Below, piece after piece: positions 27,558-36,900 of a stretch of 64,000 nt of DNA. Source of the DNA: Streptomyces lichenis (lineage in GTDB: Bacteria > Actinomycetota > Actinomycetes > Streptomycetales > Streptomycetaceae); assembly GCF_023218175.1 (NCBI RefSeq), contig NZ_JALPTH010000006.1:186001-250000 (forward strand), in the 5' to 3' direction. The notes under the pieces are model-generated. The model saw only the letters and a list, made by a program, of their open reading frames with translations, made no database searches and was not told where the DNA came from. The translations under genes and the position numbers were made by a program. Position 1 is the first letter of the stretch, and the number at the start of each line of letters is the position of its first letter.

Positions 27558-28252
27558 GCGGCCCCCAGCCGGTAGCCGACCCCGTGCACGGTGTGCACCA
27601 GGCGCGGCTCCCCGGCCGCCTCCAGCTTGCGGCGCAGGTAACCGACGTACACCGCGAGCGAGTTGGACTCCGGGCCGAAGTCCCGGCCCCAGACCCGCTC
27701 CAGGATCAGCTCCCGCGGCAGCACCTGTCCGGGGTGGAGCAGCAGCAGCTCCAGCAGGGCGAACTCGGTCCGGCTGAACTCCAGCGGCCGCCCCGCCCGC
27801 CGCCCGGTCCGGCTCACCGGATCGACCACCAGGTCCCCGTACCCCAGGAGACCGCCGTCCCCGCTCTCCGCCCCCTCCACCGCGGTGCGCCGCAGCAGCG
27901 CCCGCAGCCGGGCCGCCAGCTCGTCCAGCGCGAACGGCTTCACCAGATAGTCGTCCGCCCCGGCGTCCAGGCCGTCCACCCGCTCGCTCACCGCGTCCAG
28001 CGCGGTCAGCACGATCACCGGCGTGCGGTCCCCGAGCGCCCGCAGCCGCCGGCACACCGCCAGCCCGTCCAGCACCGGCATCAGCACGTCCAGCACGATG
28101 GCGTCCGGCTGCCAGGCCGCCACCTCGGAGAGCGCCGCCAGCCCGTCGGCGGCGCCCCGCACCTCGTACCCCTCCACGGTCAGCCCGTCCTCGACGGCCG
28201 CCCGCACCTCCGGCTCGTCGTCCACGACCAGCACCCTGCTCACCACGCTCAT
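27554..28252 (-). CDS. OmpR-family response regulator
   Basis: 232-aa regulator, first gene of the pair with the kinase. From ATG 28252 the receiver has acidic residues D11-D12, phospho-acceptor D55 (AIVLDVLMPV) and KPF. The winged-helix domain ends LVHTVHGVGYRLG. It is divergent from the MurG-like gene across a 65-base gap that holds two CCTCTTAG direct repeats spaced 11 bases apart, the expected binding pattern for such a regulator. It probably controls itself and the glycosyltransferase/SDR genes (inference). Confidence 0.92.
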   Translation of the reverse strand: MSVVSRVLVVDDEPEVRAAVEDGLTVEGYEVRGAADGLAALSEVAAWQPDAIVLDVLMPVLDGLAVCRRLRALGDRTPVIVLTALDAVSERVDGLDAGADDYLVKPFALDELAARLRALLRRTAVEGAESGDGGLLGYGDLVVDPVSRTGRRAGRPLEFSRTEFALLELLLLHPGQVLPRELILERVWGRDFGPESNSLAVYVGYLRRKLEAAGEPRLVHTVHGVGYRLGAA

Positions 28253-28274
28253 GGGCCCCACCCTGCCGCAGCGG

Positions 28275-28293
28275 CCTCTTAGAACCCTCTTAG
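28275..28293. promoter_or_regulatory. Direct repeats CCTCTTAG, candidate response-regulator box
   Basis: CCTCTTAG occurs at 28275-28282 and 28286-28293 with an 11-base period. It lies in the only 65 bases between the divergent response regulator (28252) and MurG-like gene (28318). The layout fits an OmpR-type dimer site regulating both sides. Confidence 0.6.
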
Positions 28294-28317
28294 GACGCCC
28301 CGCCACCGTTGCGTGCC

Positions 28318-29454
28318 ATGCGCACACCACTGTCCGTGGTCATCGGTGCCGGCGGCACCGGCGGCCACATCTATCCCGGGCTCGCCCTCGCCGACGCCCT
28401 GCGCCGCGCCGTGCCGGAGGCGGTCGTCTCCTTCGTCGGCACCCGGCGCGGACTGGAGGGCGAGCTGATACCCGCGGCCGGCTACCGGCTGCACACCGTC
28501 GACATGATCCCCTTCGACCCGGCGCTCGGCGCCCGCCGCTATCTGCTGCCCGCCGCGCTGCTGAAGTCCGCCGCCCAGGCCCGGGCGGTGCTGCGCGACC
28601 AGGGCGCGCGGATCGCCGTCGGCATGGGCGGCTACCCCAGCGCCCCGGTCGTCCTGGGCGCCCGGATGGCCGGACTGCCCAGCCTCATCCACGAGTCCAA
28701 CGCGGTGCCCGGCCGGGCCAACCGGTTCGCCGCCCGGCTCACCCCGCATATCGCGGTCGCCTTCGACACCGGGCACCTGCCCGGCGCGATCACCACCGGG
28801 ATGCCGATCGCCGCCGCCCTGGCCGGACTGGACCGGGCCGCGCTGCGCCCCGCCGCCCGGGCCGCCCTCGGCGTGCCCAAGGGGGCCCGGCTGGTCCTGG
28901 TCAACGGTGGCAGCCTCGGCGCGGCCCGGCTCACCGAGGCCGCCCTCGGCCTCGCCGAACGCTGGCGCGACCGGGAGGGCCTGCACCTGCTCATCAAGAC
29001 CGGCCCCGCCGCGCTGCCCGCCGCCCGGACCGCGCTGCACGGCCATCCGACCGCCCGCGCGGTGCCCTATCTGGACCGGATGGACCTCGCCTACGCCGCC
29101 GCCGACCTGGTGGTCTGCCGGGCCGGCTCGGCCACCGTCGCCGAACTCGCCACCACCGGCGTACCGGCCGTGCTGGTGCCCTACCCGCACGCCCCCGGCG
29201 ACCACCAGACCCACAACGCCCGGGTGCTCACCGACGCCGGTGCCGGGCTGCTGCTGCCCGACGCCGAGACCACCGCCGGCCGGCTCGCCGCCCTGGTCGA
29301 GCCGCTGCTCGCCGACCCGGCCCGGCTCGCCGCGATGAGCGGCGCCGCCGAACCCGGCCCGCACGCCCGCGCCGCCGACCTGCTCGCCGAGCACGTCATG
29401 CGCCTCGCCGCCCCCACCGTCCCGCTGCTGAAGGAGCACGCCTCATGGAACTGA
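28318..29454 (+). CDS. MurG-like UDP-GlcNAc transferase paralogue
   Basis: 378-aa GT-B glycosyltransferase of the MurG family. The N-terminal lipid-side motif is clear (GAGGTGGHIYPGLALADAL), followed by GTRRGLEGELIP, GMGGYPSAPVVLGA and LIHESNAVPGRANR. The nucleotide-binding half has VNGGSLGAARL, CRAGSATVAELATTG and HAPGDHQTHNA. MurG normally adds GlcNAc to lipid I, but the housekeeping murG sits in the division (dcw) cluster, which this is not. This copy is under a two-component system and coupled to an SDR gene, so it is probably an accessory enzyme for wall modification or an unusual glycolipid. ATG 28318 preferred over TTG 28309. Confidence 0.88.
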   Translation: MRTPLSVVIGAGGTGGHIYPGLALADALRRAVPEAVVSFVGTRRGLEGELIPAAGYRLHTVDMIPFDPALGARRYLLPAALLKSAAQARAVLRDQGARIAVGMGGYPSAPVVLGARMAGLPSLIHESNAVPGRANRFAARLTPHIAVAFDTGHLPGAITTGMPIAAALAGLDRAALRPAARAALGVPKGARLVLVNGGSLGAARLTEAALGLAERWRDREGLHLLIKTGPAALPAARTALHGHPTARAVPYLDRMDLAYAAADLVVCRAGSATVAELATTGVPAVLVPYPHAPGDHQTHNARVLTDAGAGLLLPDAETTAGRLAALVEPLLADPARLAAMSGAAEPGPHARAADLLAEHVMRLAAPTVPLLKEHASWN

Positions 29455-30452
29455 ACCCCACTCCTGCCATCGACTGGACCGGCCGCACCGTGCTGGTCAC
29501 CGGCGCCGAGGGCTTCATCGGCTCCACCCTGGTCGACCAGCTCCTCGAACGCGGCGCGAGGGTACGGGCGTTCGCCCACTACAAGCCGTACGGGGAGAAG
29601 GGCAACCTGGCCCATCTGCTCGGCGACATCGAGCTGATCGCCGGGGACGTCCGCGACCCCGGGCGGGTGATGGACGCGGTCGCCGACTGCGACACGGTCT
29701 TCCACCTGGCCGCGCTGATCGGCATCCCGTACAGCTACGACTCGCCCGGCGCGTACGTCCAGACCAATGTCAACGGCACCGAGAACATCGCCGAGGCCTG
29801 CCGCCGGCACGGCGTACGCCGCCTGGTGCACACCTCCACCAGCGAGGTCTACGGCACCGCCCGGACCGCCCCGATCAGCGAGGACCACCCGCTCCAGCCG
29901 CAGTCCCCGTACTCCGCCTCCAAGATCGGCGCCGACATGATGGCGCTCTCCCACTGGCACGCCTTCGAGCTGCCGGTGACGGTCGTCCGCCCGTTCAACA
30001 CCTACGGCCCCCGCCAGTCCGCCCGCGCGGTCATCCCCGCCATCCTGGCCCAACTCCACGCGGGCGTACGGGAGCTGCGCCTCGGCTCACTCACCCCCAC
30101 CCGGGACTTCACCTACGCCGCCGACACCGCGCGCGGCTTCCTGGCCCTCGCCGACTGCGACCGGGCGCTGGGCCAGGTGGTCAACCTGGGCAGCGGGCAG
30201 GAGATCGCCATCGGCGATCTGGCACGGCGGCTGATCGAGGCCTCCGGCCGGGACGGCGTCGAGATCACCACCGACCGCGAACGGCTGCGCCCCTCCGGCA
30301 GCGAGGTCGAGCGGCTGCTCTCCGACAACCGCCGGGCCCGCGAGTGGGCCGGCTGGCGCCCCGAAGTCTCCCTGGAGGAAGGCCTGAAGCACACCTCCGA
30401 GTGGGTCGCCGAGCACCTCCACCTCTTCGCCCCGGACCGCTACCAGGTCTGA
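29445..30452 (+). CDS. LegB/RmlB-like NAD-dependent nucleotide-sugar epimerase/dehydratase
   Basis: 335-aa extended SDR. Rossmann motif TGAEGFIGS near 26-34, sugar-nucleotide active site TSTSEVYGT, catalytic YSASK with Tyr and Lys, and RPFNTYGPRQ are all present. The phrasing RAFAHYKPYGEKGNL resembles UDP-GlcNAc 4,6-dehydratases of the LegB group, so a 4,6-dehydratase or 4-epimerase on a UDP-sugar is likely. AAGGAG precedes ATG 29445, which lies 10 bases inside the end of the MurG-like gene. The pair could make and transfer a modified sugar (inference). Confidence 0.88.
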   Translation: MELNPTPAIDWTGRTVLVTGAEGFIGSTLVDQLLERGARVRAFAHYKPYGEKGNLAHLLGDIELIAGDVRDPGRVMDAVADCDTVFHLAALIGIPYSYDSPGAYVQTNVNGTENIAEACRRHGVRRLVHTSTSEVYGTARTAPISEDHPLQPQSPYSASKIGADMMALSHWHAFELPVTVVRPFNTYGPRQSARAVIPAILAQLHAGVRELRLGSLTPTRDFTYAADTARGFLALADCDRALGQVVNLGSGQEIAIGDLARRLIEASGRDGVEITTDRERLRPSGSEVERLLSDNRRAREWAGWRPEVSLEEGLKHTSEWVAEHLHLFAPDRYQV

Positions 30453-30460
30453 TCCGATGT

Positions 30461-30494
30461 CCGGGGCCCCCGAGTCACGACCCGGGGGCCCCGG
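30461..30494. terminator. Bidirectional terminator between converging genes
   Basis: Perfect 12-bp stem CCGGGGCCCCCG / CGGGGGCCCCGG with a 10-base loop, placed 9 bases after the SDR stop. It overlaps the stop codon of the converging MFS gene. Confidence 0.75.
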
Positions 30495-31689
30495 CCGCCA
30501 CCGTGGGGGAAGCGGCGGCCTCGGTGACCGGCTCCGGCAGGGTGCGGAAGAACAGCCAGGCCAGCAGCGGCATCAGGACCAGCGGAGCCAGCGCCGTCCG
30601 CAGCGAGGTGGCGTCGGCCAGGGCGCCGACCAGCGGCGCGGCCAGTCCGCCCACGCTCACCGTCAGCCCCAGGGTCACCCCGCTCGCGGTGCCGATCCGG
30701 GACGGCAGATAGTCCTGGGCCAGGGTGACCTGGAGCGAGAACGGCACATACAGCCCCATCGAGGTCAGCGCCGTGAACCCGTACAGGGCCGGGCCCGGCA
30801 CCAGCAGCAGTCCCGCCAGCGCCCCGGCCGTCAGCAGATACGACCAGCGCGCGACGGCCACCCGCCCCCAGCGGTCGGCCAGCGCGCCGCCCAGCAACGA
30901 GCCCACCGCCCCACCCGCGTACAGCACCACCAGCGCCGCCGTGCCCGCCGCCGTACCACCGCCCAACCGTCCGGCCGCGTAGAGCGAGACGAAGGTGCCC
31001 AGACCGACGAAGACCACCGACCGGCACACCACCGCCAGCGACAGCCGCAGAAACGACCCCCGGTCGTCCGCCACCCGTACGGGTGCCTCCCCTTCCGCTT
31101 CCGGTTGCCTCCTCCCCTCCCCCACCACCGGCAGGCAGAGCACCGCGCCCACCAGCGCGGGCACCACCAGCAGCGGGGCGAGCGCGAGTCCGCCGGCCCC
31201 GTCCACCCCCGCCACCAGCAGCGGGGCCAGCGCGAAGCCGACATTCCCGCCAAGCGAGAACCAGCCCATCGCCCGGTGGCTGCCCCCGCTCACCGCCCGG
31301 GCCACCCGGGCCGACTCCGGGTGGTAGGCGGCCACCCCCACCCCGGACACCGCGACGAACGCGAGGGTCCAGCCGTACGAGCCGCCGAGCGCGCTCAGCG
31401 CGATGCCCACCCCGCCCAGCAGCGTGCTCAGCGGCAGCAGCCAGGGCATCGGCCGGCGGTCCGTCAGCGCGCCGAACACCGGCTGCGCCACCGAGGACAG
31501 CAGCGAGGCGGCCAGCACCACCCCCGAGACCGCGGCATAGCCATAGGCGCGCTCGGCCACGAAGAACGGCACCAGCGACGCCACCGCGCCCTGGTAGACG
31601 TCCACACAGGCATGGCCCACCGCCAGCAGCGGCACCAGACTCTTCCGGCCCCCCGGCCCTTGTCTTCCCTGTCTTCCCTGGCTTCGCAC
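30475..31689 (-). CDS. MFS transporter, fosmidomycin-resistance (Fsr)-like
   Basis: About 404-aa, 12-helix major facilitator exporter. The start of the membrane domain, LVPLLAVGHACVDVYQGAV, is typical of the Fsr group (fosmidomycin and related efflux). Other MFS marks are GALTDRR after helix 2 and GGALADRWGR in the second half. The start is uncertain: GTG 31689 is used, GTG 31710 is also in frame, and both encode a Gly/Gln/Arg-rich tail with a QGRQGRQG repeat. It is divergent from an AraC regulator whose ATG is only 55 bases away. Confidence 0.85.
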   Translation of the reverse strand: MRSQGRQGRQGPGGRKSLVPLLAVGHACVDVYQGAVASLVPFFVAERAYGYAAVSGVVLAASLLSSVAQPVFGALTDRRPMPWLLPLSTLLGGVGIALSALGGSYGWTLAFVAVSGVGVAAYHPESARVARAVSGGSHRAMGWFSLGGNVGFALAPLLVAGVDGAGGLALAPLLVVPALVGAVLCLPVVGEGRRQPEAEGEAPVRVADDRGSFLRLSLAVVCRSVVFVGLGTFVSLYAAGRLGGGTAAGTAALVVLYAGGAVGSLLGGALADRWGRVAVARWSYLLTAGALAGLLLVPGPALYGFTALTSMGLYVPFSLQVTLAQDYLPSRIGTASGVTLGLTVSVGGLAAPLVGALADATSLRTALAPLVLMPLLAWLFFRTLPEPVTEAAASPTVAAGAPGS

Positions 31690-31743
31690 CCCGCCAGCCT
31701 GGCCCGCCACCCTGGTGGCCCGCTTCCGATAACCTGCCGCACC

Positions 31744-32643
31744 ATGCCGGAGAACCGCCACACCCCCGATGGCGCGCCCCGCCACGAGAATTGCCACGCG
31801 GCCCGCCACGAGAATTGCCGTGGGGCCCGCCAGCAGAATCGTGATGAGGCCCGCCACGACCCAACCGCCCCCACCCGGACCCAGTTCCTGACCCCCGGCG
31901 CCGCGATCGACGCCCACCGCCATGACGAGCACCAGATCGTCTACGCCGGGCGCGGGGTGCTCACCGTCACCACCGAGGCCGGGAGTTGGGTGGCCCCGGC
32001 CGACCGTGCGCTCTGGATCCCGGCCGGCACCGTCCACGCCCACCAGGCGCACGGCGAACTCCGCCTGCACCTGCTCGGACTGCCCGCCACCGTCAACCCG
32101 TTGGGCCTGGACACCCCCACCGTCCTCGCGGTGGCCCCCCTGCTGCGCGAACTGATCGTCGCCTACACTGCCGCTCCGGCCGTGGACACCCCGGAGCGGC
32201 GGCGGCTGCGGGCGGTGCTGCTGGACCAGTTGCGCGCCTCGCCCCAGCAGCCACTGCATCTGCCCGCACCCACCGACCCGCTCCTGTCGGCGCTCTGCGA
32301 GCTGCTGCGCGCGGACCCCGCCGACGGCCGCACCCTGGCCGAACTGGGCCGCGCGGTGGGCGCCGGCGCACGCACCCTGTCCCGGCGCTTCCACCACGAC
32401 CTCGGAATGACCTTCCCCCAGTGGCGCACCCAACTGCGCCTGCACCACGCCCTGGTGCTGCTGGCCGAGGGCGCCCCGGTCACCGCCGTCGCCCATGCCT
32501 GCGGCTGGTCCTCGGCGAGCGCCTTCATCGAGGTCTTCCGCCGTACCTTCGGCCACACCCCGGGCAGCGCCGCCGGGCGGCAGCCGGTCCTCAGCCGGTC
32601 TCGTCGGCCGCCGCCGCCAGGCCCCCCAGCAGCAGCGCGGTGA
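31744..32643 (+). CDS. AraC-family transcriptional regulator with repeated N-terminal tail
   Basis: 299-aa regulator. Residues ~12-40 are a tandem 8-residue repeat (ARHENCHA, ARHENCRG, ARQQNRDE, ARHDPT) from a 24-bp DNA repeat. Then comes a cupin sensor domain (AAIDAHRHDEHQIVYAGRG, with WIPAGTVHAHQAHG) and a C-terminal double HTH (TLAELGRAVGAGARTLSRRF; VTAVAHACGWSSASAFIEVF). It is divergent from the MFS exporter and probably controls it. Its 3' end overlaps the converging TetR gene by 53 bases; the last ~25 residues are Arg/Pro-rich. Effector unknown. Confidence 0.87.
   Translation: MPENRHTPDGAPRHENCHAARHENCRGARQQNRDEARHDPTAPTRTQFLTPGAAIDAHRHDEHQIVYAGRGVLTVTTEAGSWVAPADRALWIPAGTVHAHQAHGELRLHLLGLPATVNPLGLDTPTVLAVAPLLRELIVAYTAAPAVDTPERRRLRAVLLDQLRASPQQPLHLPAPTDPLLSALCELLRADPADGRTLAELGRAVGAGARTLSRRFHHDLGMTFPQWRTQLRLHHALVLLAEGAPVTAVAHACGWSSASAFIEVFRRTFGHTPGSAAGRQPVLSRSRRPPPPGPPAAAR
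31777..31860 (+). repeat. 24-bp tandem repeat inside the AraC gene
   Basis: Units at 31777-31800, 31801-31824, 31825-31848 and a half unit to 31860. The core GCCCGCCACGAGAATTGCC is nearly identical in the first two copies and degenerate in the third. The unit length is a multiple of three, so copy-number change keeps the frame. Confidence 0.8.
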
Positions 32644-33229
32644 ACCGCCGCACCCACTGGGCGTCCACCGGTTCGGCGCTCACCAGGGCGCGGTGCACCA
32701 CGGCGCCCGCGATCACGTCGAAGATCAGGTCGTCGGTGCCGGTGGCCGGGCCCGCGCCGGCCGGCAGCTCGCCGCGGGTCTGCGCCCGCCGCCGGCCCTC
32801 CAGCACCAGCCGCTTCTGCCGGGCCACGATCGACTCCCGGATCCGCTCGCGCAGCGGCTCGTCCCGGGTGGACTCCGCGATCACCGCCATCAGCGCCGTC
32901 TTGGTCTCCGGCCGCTCCAGCAGCGCGGCGAACTGTCGCACCACGTCTTCGATATCGGCCGCGAGGCTGCCGAGGTCCGGTAGCTCCAGCTCGTCGAAGA
33001 GCACCGCGACCGCGTCCACCACCAGCTCGTTCTTGCCGGCCCAGCGCCGGTAGAGGGTGGTCTTGGCGACGCCCGCCCGGGTGGCCACGTCCCCCATGGT
33101 CAGCTTGGACCAGCCCAGCTCGACCAGCGCCGCCCTGGTCGCCTCCAGGATGGCCGCGTCGGCCCGGGCGCTGCGGGGGCGGCCGCCGGTACGGGGGGCC
33201 CGGCCGCCGCCGGAGAGGGTGCTGCACAT
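32591..33229 (-). CDS. TetR-family transcriptional regulator
   Basis: 212-aa regulator. The N-terminal HTH is LTMGDVATRAGVAKTTLYRRW within a typical TetR helix set (AAILEATRAALVELGW). The C-terminal ligand domain resembles the TetR_C_11-like group with ESTRDEPLRERIRESIVARQ. The first residues are Gly/Arg-rich. Its stop lies inside the converging AraC gene. Upstream, 100 bases before its start, is the first copy of the duplicated intergenic element, which contains the palindrome CGCTACGACCCGTAGCG, a possible TetR-type site (inference). Confidence 0.9.
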   Translation of the reverse strand: MCSTLSGGGRAPRTGGRPRSARADAAILEATRAALVELGWSKLTMGDVATRAGVAKTTLYRRWAGKNELVVDAVAVLFDELELPDLGSLAADIEDVVRQFAALLERPETKTALMAVIAESTRDEPLRERIRESIVARQKRLVLEGRRRAQTRGELPAGAGPATGTDDLIFDVIAGAVVHRALVSAEPVDAQWVRRFTALLLGGLAAAADETG

Positions 33230-33330
33230 GACGCCCGACCATACCGGCCAGTACGTCCGGTGTTACCGGCGCGTAGATGTGTTCCCGTTCACGCGCCCGC
33301 AACAAAACCCGAGGTCGATGGGGGCGCGGC

Positions 33331-33509
33331 TGTGAGCCAGTTCACGGCCCCCGCCCGCGCCACCCCTCCTCCCGTGCGGTTACGCTACGACCCGTAGCGA
33401 AAGCCTTCCGAAGGCTTCCCGCGACAACCACAGCAAGACCGGGGCCGTTGAGCCCCGGCATCCGGGGTGGGGACCCCGGTGCACGGCCCGGGGTGGGGAC
33501 CCCGGACCA
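33331..33509. repeat. Hairpin-rich intergenic element, copy 1 (left flank of toxin island)
   Basis: About 179 bases that recur in diverged form at 39788-39960. Shared blocks in order are TGTGAGCCAGTTCACGG, TTACGCTACGACCCGTAGCG followed by AAAGCC, GCGACAACCAC, and TCCGGGGTGGGGACCCCGG with GTGCACGGCCC and a second GGGTGGGGACCCC. It contains the inverted repeat CGCTACG-ACC-CGTAGCG (33383-33399), a hairpin CCGGGGC-CGTTGA-GCCCCGG (33439-33458, absent from copy 2), and two CCGGGGT-GGGG-ACCCCGG hairpins. The stacked hairpins suggest RNA structure or repeated operators. The following ~415 bases up to the toxin gene show no further gene. Confidence 0.8.
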
Positions 33510-33926
33510 GCGACAAGTGAACGACGACATCGGGCCGTCCACGGTCCGCGCGGCCCCGCGAACCGGCGGGGAGCGCGGCGGGCGGGCGGCCGGGGGAGTA
33601 CGGGACCGGGGGCACTGCTCCGGGTCCCGCGATTGAGGTCGGCGCGGACATGAGGACGCTGTCCCGCCGGCGCGCCTTCGAACTTCCGGTGACCGTCATC
33701 CGGAGCGCCCCTGGCCGGTTCTCGCTCCTCGCCGGCGCGGCGCAGATATGTGGGCATACCACGTAGATCAAGCGAAGCCATTGTGGTGCTGCGTCATGAA
33801 TGTAATGATCACGCCAGCTCCGGGGGGAGGAGTGCGAAGGCGTCGCCGGGGGGCTCTGCTCCTTCGCGCGTCGCGCTGGTTCTGCCTTGTCCTGGGCGCG
33901 TTCCGATGACCAGGAAACGGTGAACC

Positions 33927-36900
33927 GTGCAGATGAAAGTCCCGGTAAGACCAGGCCGCACCCGGCGCGGTGTGGCCAGACTGACGACGGCGACGGCGTT
34001 CGTCGCCGCGCTGTCGACGATGACGACCCTCGCCCATGCGGTACCCCAGGCCTCCCCGGCGCAGCGGGCTGCCGCGACGGCCCAGGCCGAGACGCCCGTC
34101 TACCCGCTCAAGGGCGAAGTCGCGCACTACGACTTCGAGTGGAGTGAACCGGAGTACACACCGACCGGGCTGGACCTGGACGGCGGACCGGAGGCCGCCC
34201 ACCACAACGGCGCCTACGCCGGACCCCGGACCGACAACGAGGACATCTGGGGAGGTGGGTCCGGCGGCCGTACGCTACGGCTGGATGGCGTGGACGACTA
34301 CCTCACCGTCCCGGTGCCCCTGGCCACGGATCAGTCCTTCACCGTTTCGGCGTGGCTGCGATCGGAGAAGCCCGGCAAGGCGTACACGGTCATCTCGCAG
34401 CCGGGCGACCAGGTCTCCGGCTTCGCGCTGAAGATCAACACTGACGGCAAGCCCTCCTTCGCGATGCCGAAGGAGGACACCGCGGCCACGGCCTGGGACA
34501 CCGTCACCGGCACGGCTCCCGTGGCGACCTCCGACGACTGGACCCATCTCACGGGCGTCTTCGACGCGGCGGCCGGCCAGATCCGGTTGTATGTGAACGG
34601 AGCCCGGGTGGCCGTCGCGCCCCACCTCAAGGGTTGGCGGGCCAAAGGCGACATCGAGGTCGGCCGGGGCATGGCCGCGGGACAGCCGACCGGTTACTTT
34701 CCGGGCCGGATGGACGAGGTACGGGTCTGGAACCGTGCGCTGAACGATCTCCAGGCGTCCGGGGTGGCCATCCCGCAGTGGAAGGCGCGCGCCGACTACT
34801 GCACCACCGGCAACTGGTTGCACGCCGGCGGACCGAAGGTCAAGGCAGCCGCCGCACAGGGCCTGGTGGGCCCCGCGGTCAACGCCCGGCTGGCCGTGTA
34901 CACCTGGGGCTTCGGCACGCTCGGCATCGCCCGCCGTGAGGACCAGGAGGACCTGCGGGTACTCGCCGCCGCCCATGAGACCCGTCAGACCGGCTGGGCC
35001 GGCGTCACCAAGCCGTTCGCCGTCCACAACGACGACTACATGACGTTCCTGCAGGCCCCCGACTACGCGCAGACGATGCTGCGGTTCCTGGGCGACGACG
35101 GGGCGAAGAACTTCGACGGGGTGCCGCCGACCAAGCCCTCCACGGCGTCGCTCGACCAGGCGATCGCCATCCTCAAACTGCGGAAGGAGGAGTCGAAGAA
35201 CGAGTCGTTCGGCGGTATCTACGCCTTCACCTCGGAGGACGACCTCAGGAAGCTGTCGGCGTACGAGATCGCCCGGTTCATCCGCCTGGGCGGACTCCCC
35301 TCGGTCCGCCCGGAGACCGACTCCCTCGAACACCGCATGGAAGTCGAGGAGCTCAAGACCCAGTGGGCCGGCTGCGCGAGCGACGACCCCTACGACCCGT
35401 TCAAGAAGTTCGGCGACGTGGTGGAGACCGCGGACGCCGAATGGCAGGCGGAGCAGGCCGGCCAGGCCAAGCAGCGCGGTGACCTCGTGGCCGCCGAGAT
35501 CCAGGCGTACAAGGACCTGCGCAAGGCGTCCGACGCCATGATCGAGGCGCAGGGCCAGGCCTTCATCGTCAGCCGCATGCTGGTCTTCCAGAAGTACTGG
35601 CAGGGCAAGCCGAAGACCGACCCGAGCTATCCCAAGGCCGCCGTCTTCACCAACGCCACCACCGCGATCGCCAACGCCAAGAAGGCGATCTCCGCCCAGC
35701 TGACGCTCGCCAAGAGCGCGGCCACCTCGGCTCAGACCCAGGCGGACAAGGCCGCCACGGCGCAGACCGACGCCGGGGCCATCGCGCTGGCCAACGGCAC
35801 CCCGTACGGCCGAGGCCTCACCTACGCCCGGCAGTCCGCGCAGGTGGCCAAGGCCTCGGCCTCCGCCGCGCTGTCCTCGGCCAAGGCGATCGAGGCGACG
35901 CTGAACGCGGTCTCGGCCACCGCGGCCGACAGCAAGGCCCTCTACGCGCTGGGCGACACCCAGTCCCACGCCGCCCAGACGGCCTTCAAGCGCGCGGCCG
36001 CGGAAGAGGCCGCCGCGCAGGCGAAGGCCGCCGCCACCGGCGCCGAGCAGCAGGCCACCCAGGCCGCGCAGAACGCCGCGAAGGCCAAGGCGGCGCAGGC
36101 CAAGGCCGAAAGCGCCGAGCAGACCGCCAAACTGGCCGCTGCCGACGCGAAGGCCAAGCGCGCCGTCGCCGAGGCCGAGCGGGACAAGGCCAAGACCCAG
36201 AAGGACATTGCCGCCCGCGAGCGTGCCAAGGCAGCCGCGGCCGACCAGGAGGCACGGGCCCAGCGGGAGGCCGCCGGCCGGGCACTGGGCGCGGCCCAGG
36301 CGGCGGGAGCCACCGCCGCGACGAAGAAGGACGAGGCCCTGGCGGCCGAACGGCGAGCCAAGGAGGCCCGTGACGGCGCCCTGCGCGCCGAGAGCGACCG
36401 GGACGTGGCACTGGCGAAGCAGTGGGCGCTGGAGGCCAAGGCCGACGCCGACGAGGGTACGGCCGCGGCGGCCGCGTCGCGGACGGCCGCGGATCAGGCC
36501 CGTGCGGCGGCGAACGACGCCACCACGGCCGCGTCCAACGCCCGTGCCGCCGCCAACACGGCGACCACGGCCGCCGCCAACGCCCGTGAGGCCGCGACCA
36601 AGGCGGAAGCGGCGGCATCGAGGGCCCGAGCCGCCTCCGACGCCGCCCAGCGCGACGTGGCGATCACCACCGCCGCGGTGGCGAAGGCGCACTCGGCCGC
36701 GGCCGACGCGATCGCCTCCTCCGACGCGGCGGCACAGAACGTGCGCGCGGCCAAGGCGCTCGCCGACACCGCAAAGGCCAAGGCCGCCGAGGCCAAGGCC
36801 AACGCGGACATGGCCCACATCGAGGCCGTCGCCACCGCGGCCGCCGCCGCACGCACCGCGGGGTACGCCTACGCCGCCTCGCAGGCGGCCGACGCCGCCC

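Noticed and set aside
33331..33509. c-di-AMP (ydaO-type) riboswitch
   Set aside because: I looked for the conserved core of that riboswitch in the hairpin-rich element and did not find it; the element stays unclassified.
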